A stretch of DNA of 64,000 nucleotides, taken from Rhodanobacter sp. C01 (GTDB lineage Bacteria; Pseudomonadota; Gammaproteobacteria; Xanthomonadales; Rhodanobacteraceae). The stretch covers positions 186,001-250,000 of the forward strand of contig NZ_MUNR01000011.1 of NCBI RefSeq assembly GCF_002001045.1. Reading direction: 5' to 3'. Below are positions 53,547 to 62,766 of the stretch, piece by piece. Position numbers and translations under genes: made by a program. Positions within the stretch are counted from its first letter, which is position 1. Each line of letters opens with the position of its first letter. The notes under the pieces are model-generated. The model did no database searches. It was given only the letters and a program-made list of their open reading frames with translations, and had not been told where the DNA came from.

Positions 53547-54347
53547 TCAGTCGGAGGTGTCGAGGCCGCCGTAGATCTTGGCCAGTCGCACGAAATCGGC
53601 TGGCGCAAGCGTTTCCGCACGTGCCTTCGGGTCGACATCGGCGCGACGGATCGCATCGCTGTCCAGCAACTGCTTGAGCGCGTTGGCGAGTGTCTTTCGG
53701 CGTTGTCCGAATGCGGCCTTGACCACCGCATAAACATGTTCGGGACGGGCATCATGCAGCTCGTTCGCCGGCAACGGCACCAGCCGCACCACGGATGATT
53801 CCACTTTTGGCGGTGGGCGGAAGGCTTCAGGCGGCACGTCGAACAGCGGCTCGACCCGGCAAGCCAGCTGCAACATGACGGACAATCGTCCGTAGACCTT
53901 GCTGCCCGGTTCGGCGGCCATCCGGTCGACCACTTCCTTTTGCAGCATGAAGTGCATGTCCTGGATCGCCGCGGTGTGCTCGACACAATGGAACAGGATT
54001 GGGCTGGAAATGTAGTAAGGCAGGTTGCCGGCGATGCGCAGTCGCGACACGCCGTGGCTGTGAGCCAGTGCGGTGAAGTTCACCTTCAGCACGTCGGCGT
54101 GGATGATGTGCAATTCGCCCGCGGTGGCGGCCCGTGCCTGCAAACCCGGGATCAGGTCGGTGTCCAGCTCGATCGCCGTCAGTTTGCCCGCGGCAGCCAG
54201 CAGCGGGAGTGTCAGAGCACCTTCGCCGGGACCGATCTCGAGCACGAAATCCTCCGCTCGTGGCGCGACTGCACTGACGATGCGGTCGATGTAGCGACGG
54301 TCATGCAGGAAGTGCTGGCCGAAGCTTTTCTTGGGACGAGCGTTCAT
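53547..54347 (-). CDS. rsmA: 16S rRNA dimethyladenosine transferase RsmA (KsgA)
   Basis: 266 residues. Dimethylates A1518 and A1519 of 16S rRNA. KKSFGQHFLHDRRYIDRIV, SAM motif VLEIGPGEGALTLPLL, ELDTDLI, IIHADVLKVNF, and the catalytic NLPYYISSPILFH. The start overlaps the pdxA stop by 4 nt (ATGA). Fifth... order in the operon is lptD, surA, pdxA, rsmA, apaG, apaH. Confidence 0.97.
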   Translation of the reverse strand: MNARPKKSFGQHFLHDRRYIDRIVSAVAPRAEDFVLEIGPGEGALTLPLLAAAGKLTAIELDTDLIPGLQARAATAGELHIIHADVLKVNFTALAHSHGVSRLRIAGNLPYYISSPILFHCVEHTAAIQDMHFMLQKEVVDRMAAEPGSKVYGRLSVMLQLACRVEPLFDVPPEAFRPPPKVESSVVRLVPLPANELHDARPEHVYAVVKAAFGQRRKTLANALKQLLDSDAIRRADVDPKARAETLAPADFVRLAKIYGGLDTSD

Positions 54348-55339
54348 ATGACTGACTTCCTGCGTGCGACCAGTTCCATCGCCATGCGTGCTGCAGCGAT
54401 CAGGCTGGCCGGGTCGGCCCGGCCGCTGCCGGCCAGATCCAGCGCCGTGCCGTGGTCGACCGAGGTGCGGATGAACGGCAGGCCGAGGGTGAGATTCACG
54501 GTGCGGTCGAAAGCCTCGCTTTTCAGCACCGGCAATGCCTGGTCGTGGTACATCGCCAGCACCGCGTCATAGTGCGGGCGTTGCGCAGGCACGAACGCGG
54601 TGTCAGCCGGCAGCGGGCCGAGCAGGAGCATGCCCTCCGCGCGCAACGCATCCATTACCGGAATCAGGGTATCAATCTCCTCGCGTCCGAGATGGCCACT
54701 TTCGCCCGCGTGCGGGTTGAGGCCCAGCACGGCAATGCGCGGCTCGTCGATGCCGAACTTGCGGCGCAGCTCGGCATGCACGATGCGCAGTGTACGGGTC
54801 AGCAATTCGCGCGTGATGGCCGTGGATACCGCCGCCAATGGCAGATGCGTGGTCGCCAGCGCCACCCGCAAGTCCGGGCTGGCCAGCATCATCACCACAT
54901 CGGCGCGGGAGCGTTCGGCGAAGAATTCGGTATGGCCGCTGAAGCGGATGCCGGCATCATTGATTGCGGACTTCTGCAGCGGTGCGGTGACCACGGCATC
55001 GTAGCGCCCGGCCATGCAGCCGTCGGCGGCCTCGGTCAGCGTGGCCAGTACATGCCGGGCGTTGCGCGGGTCGGGTTGACCGGGTACCTCGGCAACCGCC
55101 AACGGTACCTGGCGTAGGCGTAGCGTGCCCGGGCGGCGGTGCAACTGCGTGCTGCCATCGTCGTCGACCAGTTCGATGCGGGTGTCGCAGCGTGCGGCCG
55201 CACGCTCCAGCAGGTCGCGATCGGTGACCGCGACCAGATCGGCCGCGAGGGAGCTGGCGGCCAGACGGATCAGCAGTTCTGCGCCGACGCCCGCCGGCTC
55301 ACCGGCAGTGACCGCGAGCCGGGGGAGGCAGGCGTCCAC
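54344..55339 (-). CDS. pdxA: 4-hydroxythreonine-4-phosphate dehydrogenase PdxA
   Basis: 331 residues. NAD-dependent step of pyridoxal-5'-phosphate synthesis. LAVTAGEPAGVGAELLIRLA, APLQKSAINDAGIRFSGHTEFFAE, VALATTHLPLAAV, VLGLNPHAGESGHLGREE, YDAVLAMYHDQALPVLK, and GLPFIRTSVDHGTALDLAG. Metal-binding histidines are present in these motifs. Six bases separate it from surA. Confidence 0.96.
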   Translation of the reverse strand: MDACLPRLAVTAGEPAGVGAELLIRLAASSLAADLVAVTDRDLLERAAARCDTRIELVDDDGSTQLHRRPGTLRLRQVPLAVAEVPGQPDPRNARHVLATLTEAADGCMAGRYDAVVTAPLQKSAINDAGIRFSGHTEFFAERSRADVVMMLASPDLRVALATTHLPLAAVSTAITRELLTRTLRIVHAELRRKFGIDEPRIAVLGLNPHAGESGHLGREEIDTLIPVMDALRAEGMLLLGPLPADTAFVPAQRPHYDAVLAMYHDQALPVLKSEAFDRTVNLTLGLPFIRTSVDHGTALDLAGSGRADPASLIAAARMAMELVARRKSVI

Positions 55340-55345
55340 GCCGGC

Positions 55346-56689
55346 TTACGGCGAAGTGTCGGCGCTGGCCTGGCCGCTGGTGTCACGCAGCTCGGGCACC
55401 AGGATGTTGATGAAGGCATTGGCGCGCAGGTCGCGCAGATAGTCATCGTAGGCCTGCTCGGACTTGCGGTTGCCGATCGCCTGGCGTGCCTGGTCGCGTG
55501 CTAGCTGGACGGTCTGGTCACTCTGGCGGCTGCCCAGGCGCTGCAGGATGTGCCAGCCGACCTCGCTCTGGAACGGCGGTGAAACCTGGTTGTCCTTCAG
55601 TCCGTCCAGTTGCTTGGCGATGATCGAACCCCACTGGTCTTGCGGGAACCAGCCCATGTCGCCACCAACGTTGGCCGTGGTGTCGTCCTTTGAATATTCC
55701 TTGGCCAGTGCGGCGAAATCCTCATGCTTGCTGACGATGCGGTTGTACAGGTCCTTCGCCTGCTGCTCGGCCTGTGCTGGTGTCACCAGTTCACTCGGCT
55801 TGATCAGGATCTGCCGTGCATGGAATTCGGTGACCATCGTGCGGTTGTTCTGACGCTGGTCGATCAGCTTGATGATGTGGAAGCCGGTCGGACCGCGCAG
55901 GGCTGCACTGACATCACCGGGCTTCATCGACTCGATGGTGTCGGCGAAGGCCGGCGGAATCTCGTCCATCCTGCGCCAGCCCAGATCGCCACCATCCAGT
56001 GCATCCGTTGCGTCGGAATAGCGGATCGCCGCGGCATGGAAGTCCATGCCACCCTTGATCGCGGCAAGTGCCTGCTCGGCCTTGGCCTGGCTGGCCTGGA
56101 TCGCGGCGGCGTCGGCGCCGCCGGGAATGCTGATCTGGATATGTGCCAGATGCACTTCACCAGCCTTGTAGGTCGGGCTGTTCAGCAGGTTGTCGATCTC
56201 GCTGTCGGTGACCGAGACCGAATCGTGCACCACGCTCTGGTGCAGGCGCTGCACCGTGATCTGGTCGGCCAGCTGTTCACGGAAGGCCGCGAAGCTGTCG
56301 CCGGTTTGTTCCACCGCCGCACGCAGCTGGTCAGGTGTCATCTTGTTCTGCTGGGCCACGCTGGCAACCGCCTGGTCGACATCATCGTTGGAAATGCGGA
56401 TGCCTTGGTCTCCCGCTTTCTGCAACTGCAACCGCATCAGCACCAGCCGGTCGAGCACCTGCTGCTGCAACACGTTCATCGGCGGCAACTGCCCGGGCTG
56501 GTTGGCGTACTGCTGCTGGATCGAGCGCACGGCGCTGTCCAGCTCGCTCTGCAGGATCACGTCATCGTTGACAACGGCCACGATACGGTCCAGCGGCTGG
56601 CTGGCCGGGGCTGCCGGCGTCAATAGCTGGGCATGGACGGGGAGCATGCTCGCGAGTGCGAACAGTAGAAGTGCAATGGTTTGCTTCAT
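55346..56689 (-). CDS. surA: Periplasmic chaperone / peptidyl-prolyl isomerase SurA
   Basis: 447 residues with signal peptide (about 1-20, LLFALASMLPVHA). N-terminal chaperone domain (DRIVAVVNDDVILQSELDSAV), two parvulin domains (VHLAHIQISIPGGAD... and FHARQILIKPSEL...) and a C-terminal helix. It escorts outer-membrane beta-barrels, including LptD, encoded just upstream. The C-terminus is slightly extended (TSGQASADTSP). Confidence 0.96.
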   Translation of the reverse strand: MKQTIALLLFALASMLPVHAQLLTPAAPASQPLDRIVAVVNDDVILQSELDSAVRSIQQQYANQPGQLPPMNVLQQQVLDRLVLMRLQLQKAGDQGIRISNDDVDQAVASVAQQNKMTPDQLRAAVEQTGDSFAAFREQLADQITVQRLHQSVVHDSVSVTDSEIDNLLNSPTYKAGEVHLAHIQISIPGGADAAAIQASQAKAEQALAAIKGGMDFHAAAIRYSDATDALDGGDLGWRRMDEIPPAFADTIESMKPGDVSAALRGPTGFHIIKLIDQRQNNRTMVTEFHARQILIKPSELVTPAQAEQQAKDLYNRIVSKHEDFAALAKEYSKDDTTANVGGDMGWFPQDQWGSIIAKQLDGLKDNQVSPPFQSEVGWHILQRLGSRQSDQTVQLARDQARQAIGNRKSEQAYDDYLRDLRANAFINILVPELRDTSGQASADTSP

Positions 56690-56715
56690 CAGGGGAAAGC
56701 CGGTGACTGCTGCGA

Positions 56716-59145
56716 TTATTGATAGCCGAGAATATCACGGCGCAAGAGGGAGTCGATCTGGCCGCCTGACGAACCGAGTCCCTTGAAGATCACTTCGAAC
56801 ATGATGGCGTTGTCGCGACGGTTGATATTGCTGCCGACGGGAAGCGGGATCGTTCCGTAATAAGCCTGATTTACGTAATTGCGGTCGACCAGGCGCAAGG
56901 TGACGCAGCAGCTGTCGTATTCCACGCCAGCCATCGCATCGACCGTGCCGGTCGGTGCTGCGACCATGTTCTTGATGGGAACGGCATAGGTCCACGACGC
57001 CAGCAGGCGCCAGCTGATGGATAGCGGATAGACCGCCGAGGCGCTGTATTGTTCCATCAGGCCGCGGCGGTAGTGGTACGAGAAATTGATGATGCCGTCG
57101 TTGCCCAGGCGATGCTGCAGTTCCAGCGAGCCCATGTCGGTGACGTGGGTGTTCGGATTCCACTGGTACTCGCTGCTCAAGCGCCAGCGGTCGCTGAGTT
57201 GCAGGTCGAGCTCGGCCACATAGTCCGAACCGGACCAGTCGGTGACGGCGGGGACCGTGTTCGATCCATTGGGCAGTTGCACCCGTTGCGGCGTGAAATA
57301 GCGAATCTGCCCGAAGCTGGCCGACAGGCGCTCGACGCCCTCGTCATCCAGTAGGCGGGTGGTGATTGCCCCGGTGAGATCGTTCGCGTTCATCTGGCGA
57401 TCGGCACCGGAGAACTGGTTCGGCGAGAACAGTTGCCAGTAGTCGAATGACATCAGGGCGCTGTCGAACAGCGGCAGATTGTTCTGGTTGCGGTACGGCA
57501 CGTACAGGTAGTACAGCCTGGGCTCCAAGGTCTGCGTGTAGCTTTCACCGAACAACGAGGTGCTGCGGTCGAACACCAGCCCGCTGTCCAAGCTGACGAT
57601 TGGCAGCGAACGGCTGGGCGACTGCTGCGTGAACGGTGAGGTGGTGCCACTGCCGAGCAGTCCGTAATACCCGTAATCCTGGTAATTACCGTCCAGTTGG
57701 TAGGCGGTATAGCGGTAGGCCAGCTTCGGTCGCACGAACCATGCCGAGGTACCGAAGTCACCGGCAAGATACGGATAGAGATCAAGGCGTTCGCCGCCGA
57801 CGTTCTGATCCTTGCTGAATGCTGCCACGCCATCGTCCATGCCGAACTGCAGCCAGCGCGTCAGCGGCACATTCATGCTGAAATTCGCGTAGGGCAGCTG
57901 CTGGTAGGGAAGCGAGGAATCGGTCGCGAACGGGTTGGTGTTCTGGTAGACCGTGCCGCCGAACGAGGCATTCCACCATTTGCCGCTGCCGACGATCGCG
58001 GCATTCGAGGAGAGCGCGTAGATCACGGTATGCGAAAACATGTTGCCGTAGTCGTACAGGTAGCTGCTGTCCGATGCATGGTTGTACGAGGTGACGAATG
58101 CCCAGCCCTTCCATAGCTGTGTGTGGTCCGAGTAATCGATGAGATAGCGGGAGGTGCCTTGGGTGCTGGCCAGTCCGTCACTCTCGCCGTGGTCGTTCGG
58201 CACGTATTCCACGTTGAGCTGGCCGGTCGTGCCTGGCAACAGGTAGCGGAACTCGCCGGCCAGCATCGGTCCGCGCGAGGTATACACGCGCGGGTCCAGC
58301 GTGGCGTCGTAATTGGGCGCAAGGTCGAAGTAGTACGGCGTGCTGATCTCGAAGCCACCCCGGCTGCTGCGTCCGAAGGTCGGGTACAGGAAACCGCTCT
58401 TGCGCTGGTGTCCGACCGGAAAGCTGAAATATGGCAGGTAAAGGAAGGGCACCTTGCCGATCCGTATGGTGGCGTCGCGCGCCACGCCGACGCCGGTGTC
58501 CTTGTCGATCGTGATCGTCTTGCCGCTGAACTCCCATATATGGTGGCCGAGATCGCAGGTGGAGTAGGTGGCCATCGAATAGCGGGTGCGCTGGGCATCC
58601 AGCATCTGGCCCTGCTTGGCCACGCCGTTGCCGCGCGAATCGAGCATCTGGTAGCGCACATCGTCCGCGAGGGCGCGGCTGTCGTTGGTGTTGCCGCGGA
58701 TGTGGGTGCCTGCCATCAACTGGCCGGCTTCCTGATAGCGGACGTTCCCGCGGGCATCGTAGTCGGTGGTGTCGTCGTTATAGTCGATCGTGTCAGCCTG
58801 CACGCGCTGGTCGTCACGCGTGAGCCAGGCGTTACCGGTCAGGCGATAGACCGTCTGGTTGGAGCTGTCCACATGCGTTGCCCGGCCGTAGGCCGTGCTT
58901 ACATCGCGCAGATCCGAGGTCGTCGGCAGCGTCGGGTCGTAGAACTCCAGCATGGCATTGGGACGGCACATCGCATAGTTGTACGGCCGCGGGGCGCAGT
59001 GGAACGAACCCAGTGGGCACACTACCTCGGACCCGTCCAGCGAGGTCTTTGGCTGCTGGCTACCCTTGGCGTCGGCTTGGCCGCCGATCAGGGCGAGGGC
59101 TGCGGCAACCGCCAAAAGGCGGCGTGGAGGGAACTTGGACGTCAC
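56716..59145 (-). CDS. lptD: LPS assembly outer-membrane protein LptD
   Basis: 809 residues with signal peptide (about 1-26). The N-terminal OstA/LptA-like domain (TVYRLTGNAWLTRDDQRVQADTI, ARGNVRYQEAGQLMAGTHIRG) receives LPS from the Lpt bridge. The C-terminal beta-barrel inserts it in the outer membrane with LptE. The paired cysteines needed for correct LptD disulfides are seen (VCPLGSFHCAP near the N-terminus and DSCCVTLRL near the C-terminus). First gene of the lptD-apaH operon. Confidence 0.96.
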   Translation of the reverse strand: MTSKFPPRRLLAVAAALALIGGQADAKGSQQPKTSLDGSEVVCPLGSFHCAPRPYNYAMCRPNAMLEFYDPTLPTTSDLRDVSTAYGRATHVDSSNQTVYRLTGNAWLTRDDQRVQADTIDYNDDTTDYDARGNVRYQEAGQLMAGTHIRGNTNDSRALADDVRYQMLDSRGNGVAKQGQMLDAQRTRYSMATYSTCDLGHHIWEFSGKTITIDKDTGVGVARDATIRIGKVPFLYLPYFSFPVGHQRKSGFLYPTFGRSSRGGFEISTPYYFDLAPNYDATLDPRVYTSRGPMLAGEFRYLLPGTTGQLNVEYVPNDHGESDGLASTQGTSRYLIDYSDHTQLWKGWAFVTSYNHASDSSYLYDYGNMFSHTVIYALSSNAAIVGSGKWWNASFGGTVYQNTNPFATDSSLPYQQLPYANFSMNVPLTRWLQFGMDDGVAAFSKDQNVGGERLDLYPYLAGDFGTSAWFVRPKLAYRYTAYQLDGNYQDYGYYGLLGSGTTSPFTQQSPSRSLPIVSLDSGLVFDRSTSLFGESYTQTLEPRLYYLYVPYRNQNNLPLFDSALMSFDYWQLFSPNQFSGADRQMNANDLTGAITTRLLDDEGVERLSASFGQIRYFTPQRVQLPNGSNTVPAVTDWSGSDYVAELDLQLSDRWRLSSEYQWNPNTHVTDMGSLELQHRLGNDGIINFSYHYRRGLMEQYSASAVYPLSISWRLLASWTYAVPIKNMVAAPTGTVDAMAGVEYDSCCVTLRLVDRNYVNQAYYGTIPLPVGSNINRRDNAIMFEVIFKGLGSSGGQIDSLLRRDILGYQ

Positions 59146-59318
59146 GTTGGAAGTCTGCCGGCTTTGAAGGCTCGTTAAGCTAGCAGAAAGACCCCGTGGA
59201 CGGCAGGCAAACCTTCGTCCGGGCAGTGCGGGTATTCAGCATGAATGGGTGCAAGTTGAACGGAACCGGGCTGCATGGCGCGTCGAGCTGACCACACACG
59301 CCGGGCGGCTTACTCCGC

Positions 59319-60239
59319 TCAACCCGTGAGAGCGGCTACATGTGCGCTGGTGCAGGCGGCCAGTGCGGCAAGGTCGTAACCGCCTTCCAGCGTGGAAACC
59401 AGCCGGCCGCCGGCATGCGTGTCGGCCAGGGCCACCAGACGCTCGGTGATCCAGGCGTAGTCTTCTTGGCCCAGCCGGATATCCGACAGCGGATCGTTGC
59501 GGTGCGCATCGAAGCCGGCCGAGACCAGCACCAGCTGCGGCCTGAACGCCTGCAGGCGGGGTAGCAGCAGGCTGTCCCATAGTTCGCGGAATTCGTGCGA
59601 ACCGGCGCCGGGAGACAGTGTGCCGTTGACGATGTTGCCGACACCGCGCTCGTCCTCGTGTCCGCTGCCCGGATAAAGCGGTGACTGATGGCTGGAGGCG
59701 AACAGCACGCGCGGCTCGCGCTCGAAGATCGCCTGCGTGCCATTCCCGTGGTGCACGTCGAAGTCGGCAATGGCGACCCGCTTCAGGCCGTGCACGTCCA
59801 GTGCATGCGCGGCGGCCACCGCGATGTTGTTGAACAGGCAGAAGCCCATGGCCTGGTCGCGCGTGGCGTGGTGGCCGGGCGGTCGTACGGCGCAGAATGC
59901 GCGCTGGGTTGCGCCGGACAGCACGGCATCCACGGCGGCCACCATGGCGCCGGCAGCGCGCAAGGCCGCTTCAGTCGAATCGGGCGACATCGCGGTGTCC
60001 GCATCCAGCCATTGCGTGCCCTGTTGCGGTGCGCCCGCCAGGATCCGGTCGACATGGGCGGCACCGTGCACCCGCAGCAGCTGCTCGCGGCTGGCTTCGG
60101 GTGCCTCATTGCGGTCCAGCGCAGCATGGCGATCATGGTCCAGCGCCTGCAGCACGGCGCGCAGGCGCGCAGGCTGCTCGACATGCCCCGGGCCGGGATC
60201 ATGCAGCAGGCAGGCAGGGTGGGTGTACAGCCGCAGCAT
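59319..60239 (-). CDS. HDAC-family (AcuC/class II-like) deacetylase
   Basis: 306 residues. Zinc-dependent deacetylase fold: CAVRPPGHHATRDQAMGFCLFNN (active-site HH), VAIADFDVHHGNGTQAIF (zinc D-x-H), SHQSPLYPGSG, LVLVSAGFDAHRNDPL (zinc Asp) and STLEGGYDLAALA. Bacterial members deacetylate small amines, acetoin-related or protein substrates; the target here is unknown. It starts 5 bp after the adenosyltransferase stop, so it is in the same transcript. Confidence 0.9.
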   Translation of the reverse strand: MLRLYTHPACLLHDPGPGHVEQPARLRAVLQALDHDRHAALDRNEAPEASREQLLRVHGAAHVDRILAGAPQQGTQWLDADTAMSPDSTEAALRAAGAMVAAVDAVLSGATQRAFCAVRPPGHHATRDQAMGFCLFNNIAVAAAHALDVHGLKRVAIADFDVHHGNGTQAIFEREPRVLFASSHQSPLYPGSGHEDERGVGNIVNGTLSPGAGSHEFRELWDSLLLPRLQAFRPQLVLVSAGFDAHRNDPLSDIRLGQEDYAWITERLVALADTHAGGRLVSTLEGGYDLAALAACTSAHVAALTG

Positions 60240-60244
60240 GTGGC

Positions 60245-60817
60245 TTACCCGGCAGGCCGGGGCTTGCGGCGACGCTCGTGCTGCCACAGCACCTCGCCAT
60301 GCCCGCTGGCGCGGGCCAGCACACGCGAAATCACGAACAGCAGGTCGGACAGCCGGTTGAGGTAGCGCTGTACCTGCGGGCGCACGGTCTCGACCCGGGC
60401 CAGGGTGATCACCTCGCGCTCGGCGCGGCGACACACGGTGCGCGCCAGGTGACAGCATGCCGCCGCCATGCCGCCGCCGGGCAGGATGAAATCCTTCAGC
60501 GGCGGCAGCGGATCGTTGAAGCCATCGAGCACCTGTTCCAGCCGTTCGATGTCGGCATCCTCGATCATCGCCATGCCGGGGATGCACAACTCGCCGCCGA
60601 GGTCGAACAGGGCATGCTGCACCTGGCCGAGTACGTCGCTTATCGCGTCATCGACGCCGTCGGCCGCCAGCACCATGCCGATGGCACTGTTGAGCTCGTC
60701 CACCGTACCGTAGGCGTTGACCCGCAGCGAGTCCTTGCCTACGCGTGAGCCGTCGCCGAGGCCAGTGCTGCCATCGTCGCCGGTGCGCGTGTAGATCTTC
60801 GAAAGGCGGTTGCCCAT
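60245..60817 (-). CDS. PduO-type ATP:cob(I)alamin adenosyltransferase
   Basis: 190 residues. Makes adenosylcobalamin from cob(I)alamin and ATP. SKIYTRTGDDGSTGLGDGSRVGKD (ATP site), RVNAYGTVDELNSAIG, FILPGGGMAAACCHLARTVCRRAER and LNRLSDLLFVISRVLAR are the PduO/CobA-2 signatures. It can act in de novo synthesis or salvage; with no other cobalamin biosynthesis genes nearby, salvage is more likely. Downstream of the BtuM-like gene by 19 bp. Confidence 0.95.
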   Translation of the reverse strand: MGNRLSKIYTRTGDDGSTGLGDGSRVGKDSLRVNAYGTVDELNSAIGMVLAADGVDDAISDVLGQVQHALFDLGGELCIPGMAMIEDADIERLEQVLDGFNDPLPPLKDFILPGGGMAAACCHLARTVCRRAEREVITLARVETVRPQVQRYLNRLSDLLFVISRVLARASGHGEVLWQHERRRKPRPAG

Positions 60818-60836
60818 GGCGATGTGGCGCGCCGGT

Positions 60837-61448
60837 TCAGTGCGGCAGATTCGGCTGGTCAGCCTGCTTCAGTGCACGCGTCAGCTGGATTGCCAGAACG
60901 TGCAGGAAGGCACCGACGCCGACATACAGGGCGGTGGTCTGCAGGAACGGCAGATACCAGTCCCCCAGATTGGCGAACCATGCCGCAAAGCTGCGTGGCA
61001 GCGGCACGCTGTTGCTGAGCCAGTAGAAGCTGCCATTGGACAACAGGTAGCACGCCGCCCAGCTGACCAGCAGAGCCACGGCGGCCATGCCCAGGGTCTG
61101 CAGGCGCAGGCCGATCTGGTGGCGTGCCAGCCAGCTGCCACCCAGCCACAGGCTGAAATACGACGGGATCAGGAACCAGTAGGCTGCCGACACGCAGTAG
61201 TGGCTCCAGAAATCGATGCCCTGGTTGGTGATCACCAGGTAGTCGATCAGCACCGCTTCGACCATCAGTAACGGGAATGCCCAACGCCCGGCGCCACGCA
61301 GCCAGAAGCCGGCCAGGAAGAAAATGCCCCACGAGGCGTCCGGCAGCGCATCGAAGTGATGCAGGAAGGAGTGATGCACCCGGGTGACCGCCATCACCAG
61401 GGCGAGCACCAGCAGAATGCCGAGGCGTTGGGTCAGTGTCTTGACCAT
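60837..61448 (-). CDS. BtuM-like polytopic membrane protein (putative cobalamin transporter)
   Basis: 203 residues with about six hydrophobic helices. Context with a PduO adenosyltransferase, the size, and conserved-looking segments ALPDASWGIFFLAGFWLRG and IDFWSHYCVSAAYWFLIPS with a membrane cysteine (C85) fit my memory of the BtuM family, solitary ECF-type S components of Gram-negative bacteria in which a cysteine near residue 80 ligates cobalamin. I cannot confirm homology by eye. Alternatively it is an unrelated membrane protein. It begins the three-gene operon and diverges from ubiH. Confidence 0.55.
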   Translation of the reverse strand: MVKTLTQRLGILLVLALVMAVTRVHHSFLHHFDALPDASWGIFFLAGFWLRGAGRWAFPLLMVEAVLIDYLVITNQGIDFWSHYCVSAAYWFLIPSYFSLWLGGSWLARHQIGLRLQTLGMAAVALLVSWAACYLLSNGSFYWLSNSVPLPRSFAAWFANLGDWYLPFLQTTALYVGVGAFLHVLAIQLTRALKQADQPNLPH

Positions 61449-61536
61449 GGAGGTGCTCCGTATAGGCGTCTGAATAGACCGCTAGTCTAGCCGAATGCAC
61501 GAGGACGCAGGCATTCTCACCGCGTATCATCGACCC

Positions 61537-62766
61537 ATGAATGACCTCGTCTCTCCCGCCATGAACGAGCCTGGCGTCCTGATCATCGGTGGTGGCCTGG
61601 TTGGCGCCAGCCTGGCGATTGCGCTGGATGCCGCAGGTGTCGCCACCACCCTGGTCGAAACCGCCGCGCCGCGCGCCGACGCCCAGCCCAGCTACGACGA
61701 GCGCAACCTGGCGCTGGCCCGGGCCACCGTGAACGGACTCGATGCGATCGGCGTGTGGCGCCACGCTGCGGCCCGCGCCACGCCGATCCGGCATATCCAC
61801 GTCAGCCGATCCGGCGAATTCGGCAGCGCACGCATCGACGCGGAGCGGCAAGGTGTCGATGCATTGGGTTGGACCTTGCCGGCGCGCGAACTCGGCGCAG
61901 CCCTGCTGCAGCGTCTGGACGAATGCACGCGCCTGACCCGGCTTGCCCCTGCGACCTTGTCCGCGCTGCAGCCGCTGGCCGCTGGCTGGCGTGCGCAGAT
62001 CAGTACCGCCGACGGCATGCGCAGCCTCGACACGTCGCTGCTGGTCGGCGCCGACGGCACACACTCGTTCGTACGTGCGCAGCTCGGTATCGACGCCGAG
62101 CGGCATGACTATCGACAGACGCTGTTTGTTTGCACGGTCACGCCGGAGCGCGAGCATGCCAATCGTGCTTACGAGCGCTTCGCCGATGACGGTCCGATCG
62201 CGCTGCTGCCGTTGGCCGAACGTCGTTGCGGGCTGGTGCTGACTGTCGCTGCCGACGAGGCGGATGCGGTCGCCGCACTCGATGACGCGGGCTTCATCGA
62301 ACTGGCACAGCGCCGATTCGGCTGGCGCCTTGGTCGCTTGACGCGGCCTGGTCGGCGTCATCCATATCCGATCCATCGCGTTGCTGCGGCGAAGTTGGTC
62401 GGGCCGCGTGCGGTGCTGGTCGGCAATGCCGCGCAGACTGTCCATCCGATCGGTGCACAGGGTTTCAATCTGGGTCTGCGTGACGCGCTGACCTTGGCCG
62501 AGCTGGTGGCGGCGGCTCCGGATCCGGGCGCTGCCGATCTGCTGGAGCGATATGCCGCGCGGCGTGCACCGGATCGCGACGGAACGATGGCGATGAGCCA
62601 TGGCCTGGTACGACTGGCTTGCTTGCCGCAACCGTTGCTGGCGCCGTTGCGATCGCTGGCCTTGCTGGCCTGCGATCGGGTGCCACCACTGCAACGTGCG
62701 CTGGCACGACGAGGCATGGGGTTTCGAGGTGAATCACCGTTGGCCGTGCTGGAGAGGCTTCCATGA
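61537..62766 (+). CDS. ubiH: 2-octaprenyl-6-methoxyphenol hydroxylase UbiH
   Basis: 409 residues from ATG 61537. FAD mono-oxygenase for a ring hydroxylation in ubiquinone synthesis. VLIIGGGLVGASLAIALDAAG (Rossmann), LVGADGTHSFVRAQLGI (DG motif), and VLVGNAAQTVHPIGAQGFNLGLRDAL (second FAD motif); GNAAQ-HP is typical of UbiH. Starts at 61495 and 61561 are also possible; none has a clear ribosome-binding site. Overlaps the next gene by ATGA. Confidence 0.9.
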   Translation: MNDLVSPAMNEPGVLIIGGGLVGASLAIALDAAGVATTLVETAAPRADAQPSYDERNLALARATVNGLDAIGVWRHAAARATPIRHIHVSRSGEFGSARIDAERQGVDALGWTLPARELGAALLQRLDECTRLTRLAPATLSALQPLAAGWRAQISTADGMRSLDTSLLVGADGTHSFVRAQLGIDAERHDYRQTLFVCTVTPEREHANRAYERFADDGPIALLPLAERRCGLVLTVAADEADAVAALDDAGFIELAQRRFGWRLGRLTRPGRRHPYPIHRVAAAKLVGPRAVLVGNAAQTVHPIGAQGFNLGLRDALTLAELVAAAPDPGAADLLERYAARRAPDRDGTMAMSHGLVRLACLPQPLLAPLRSLALLACDRVPPLQRALARRGMGFRGESPLAVLERLP

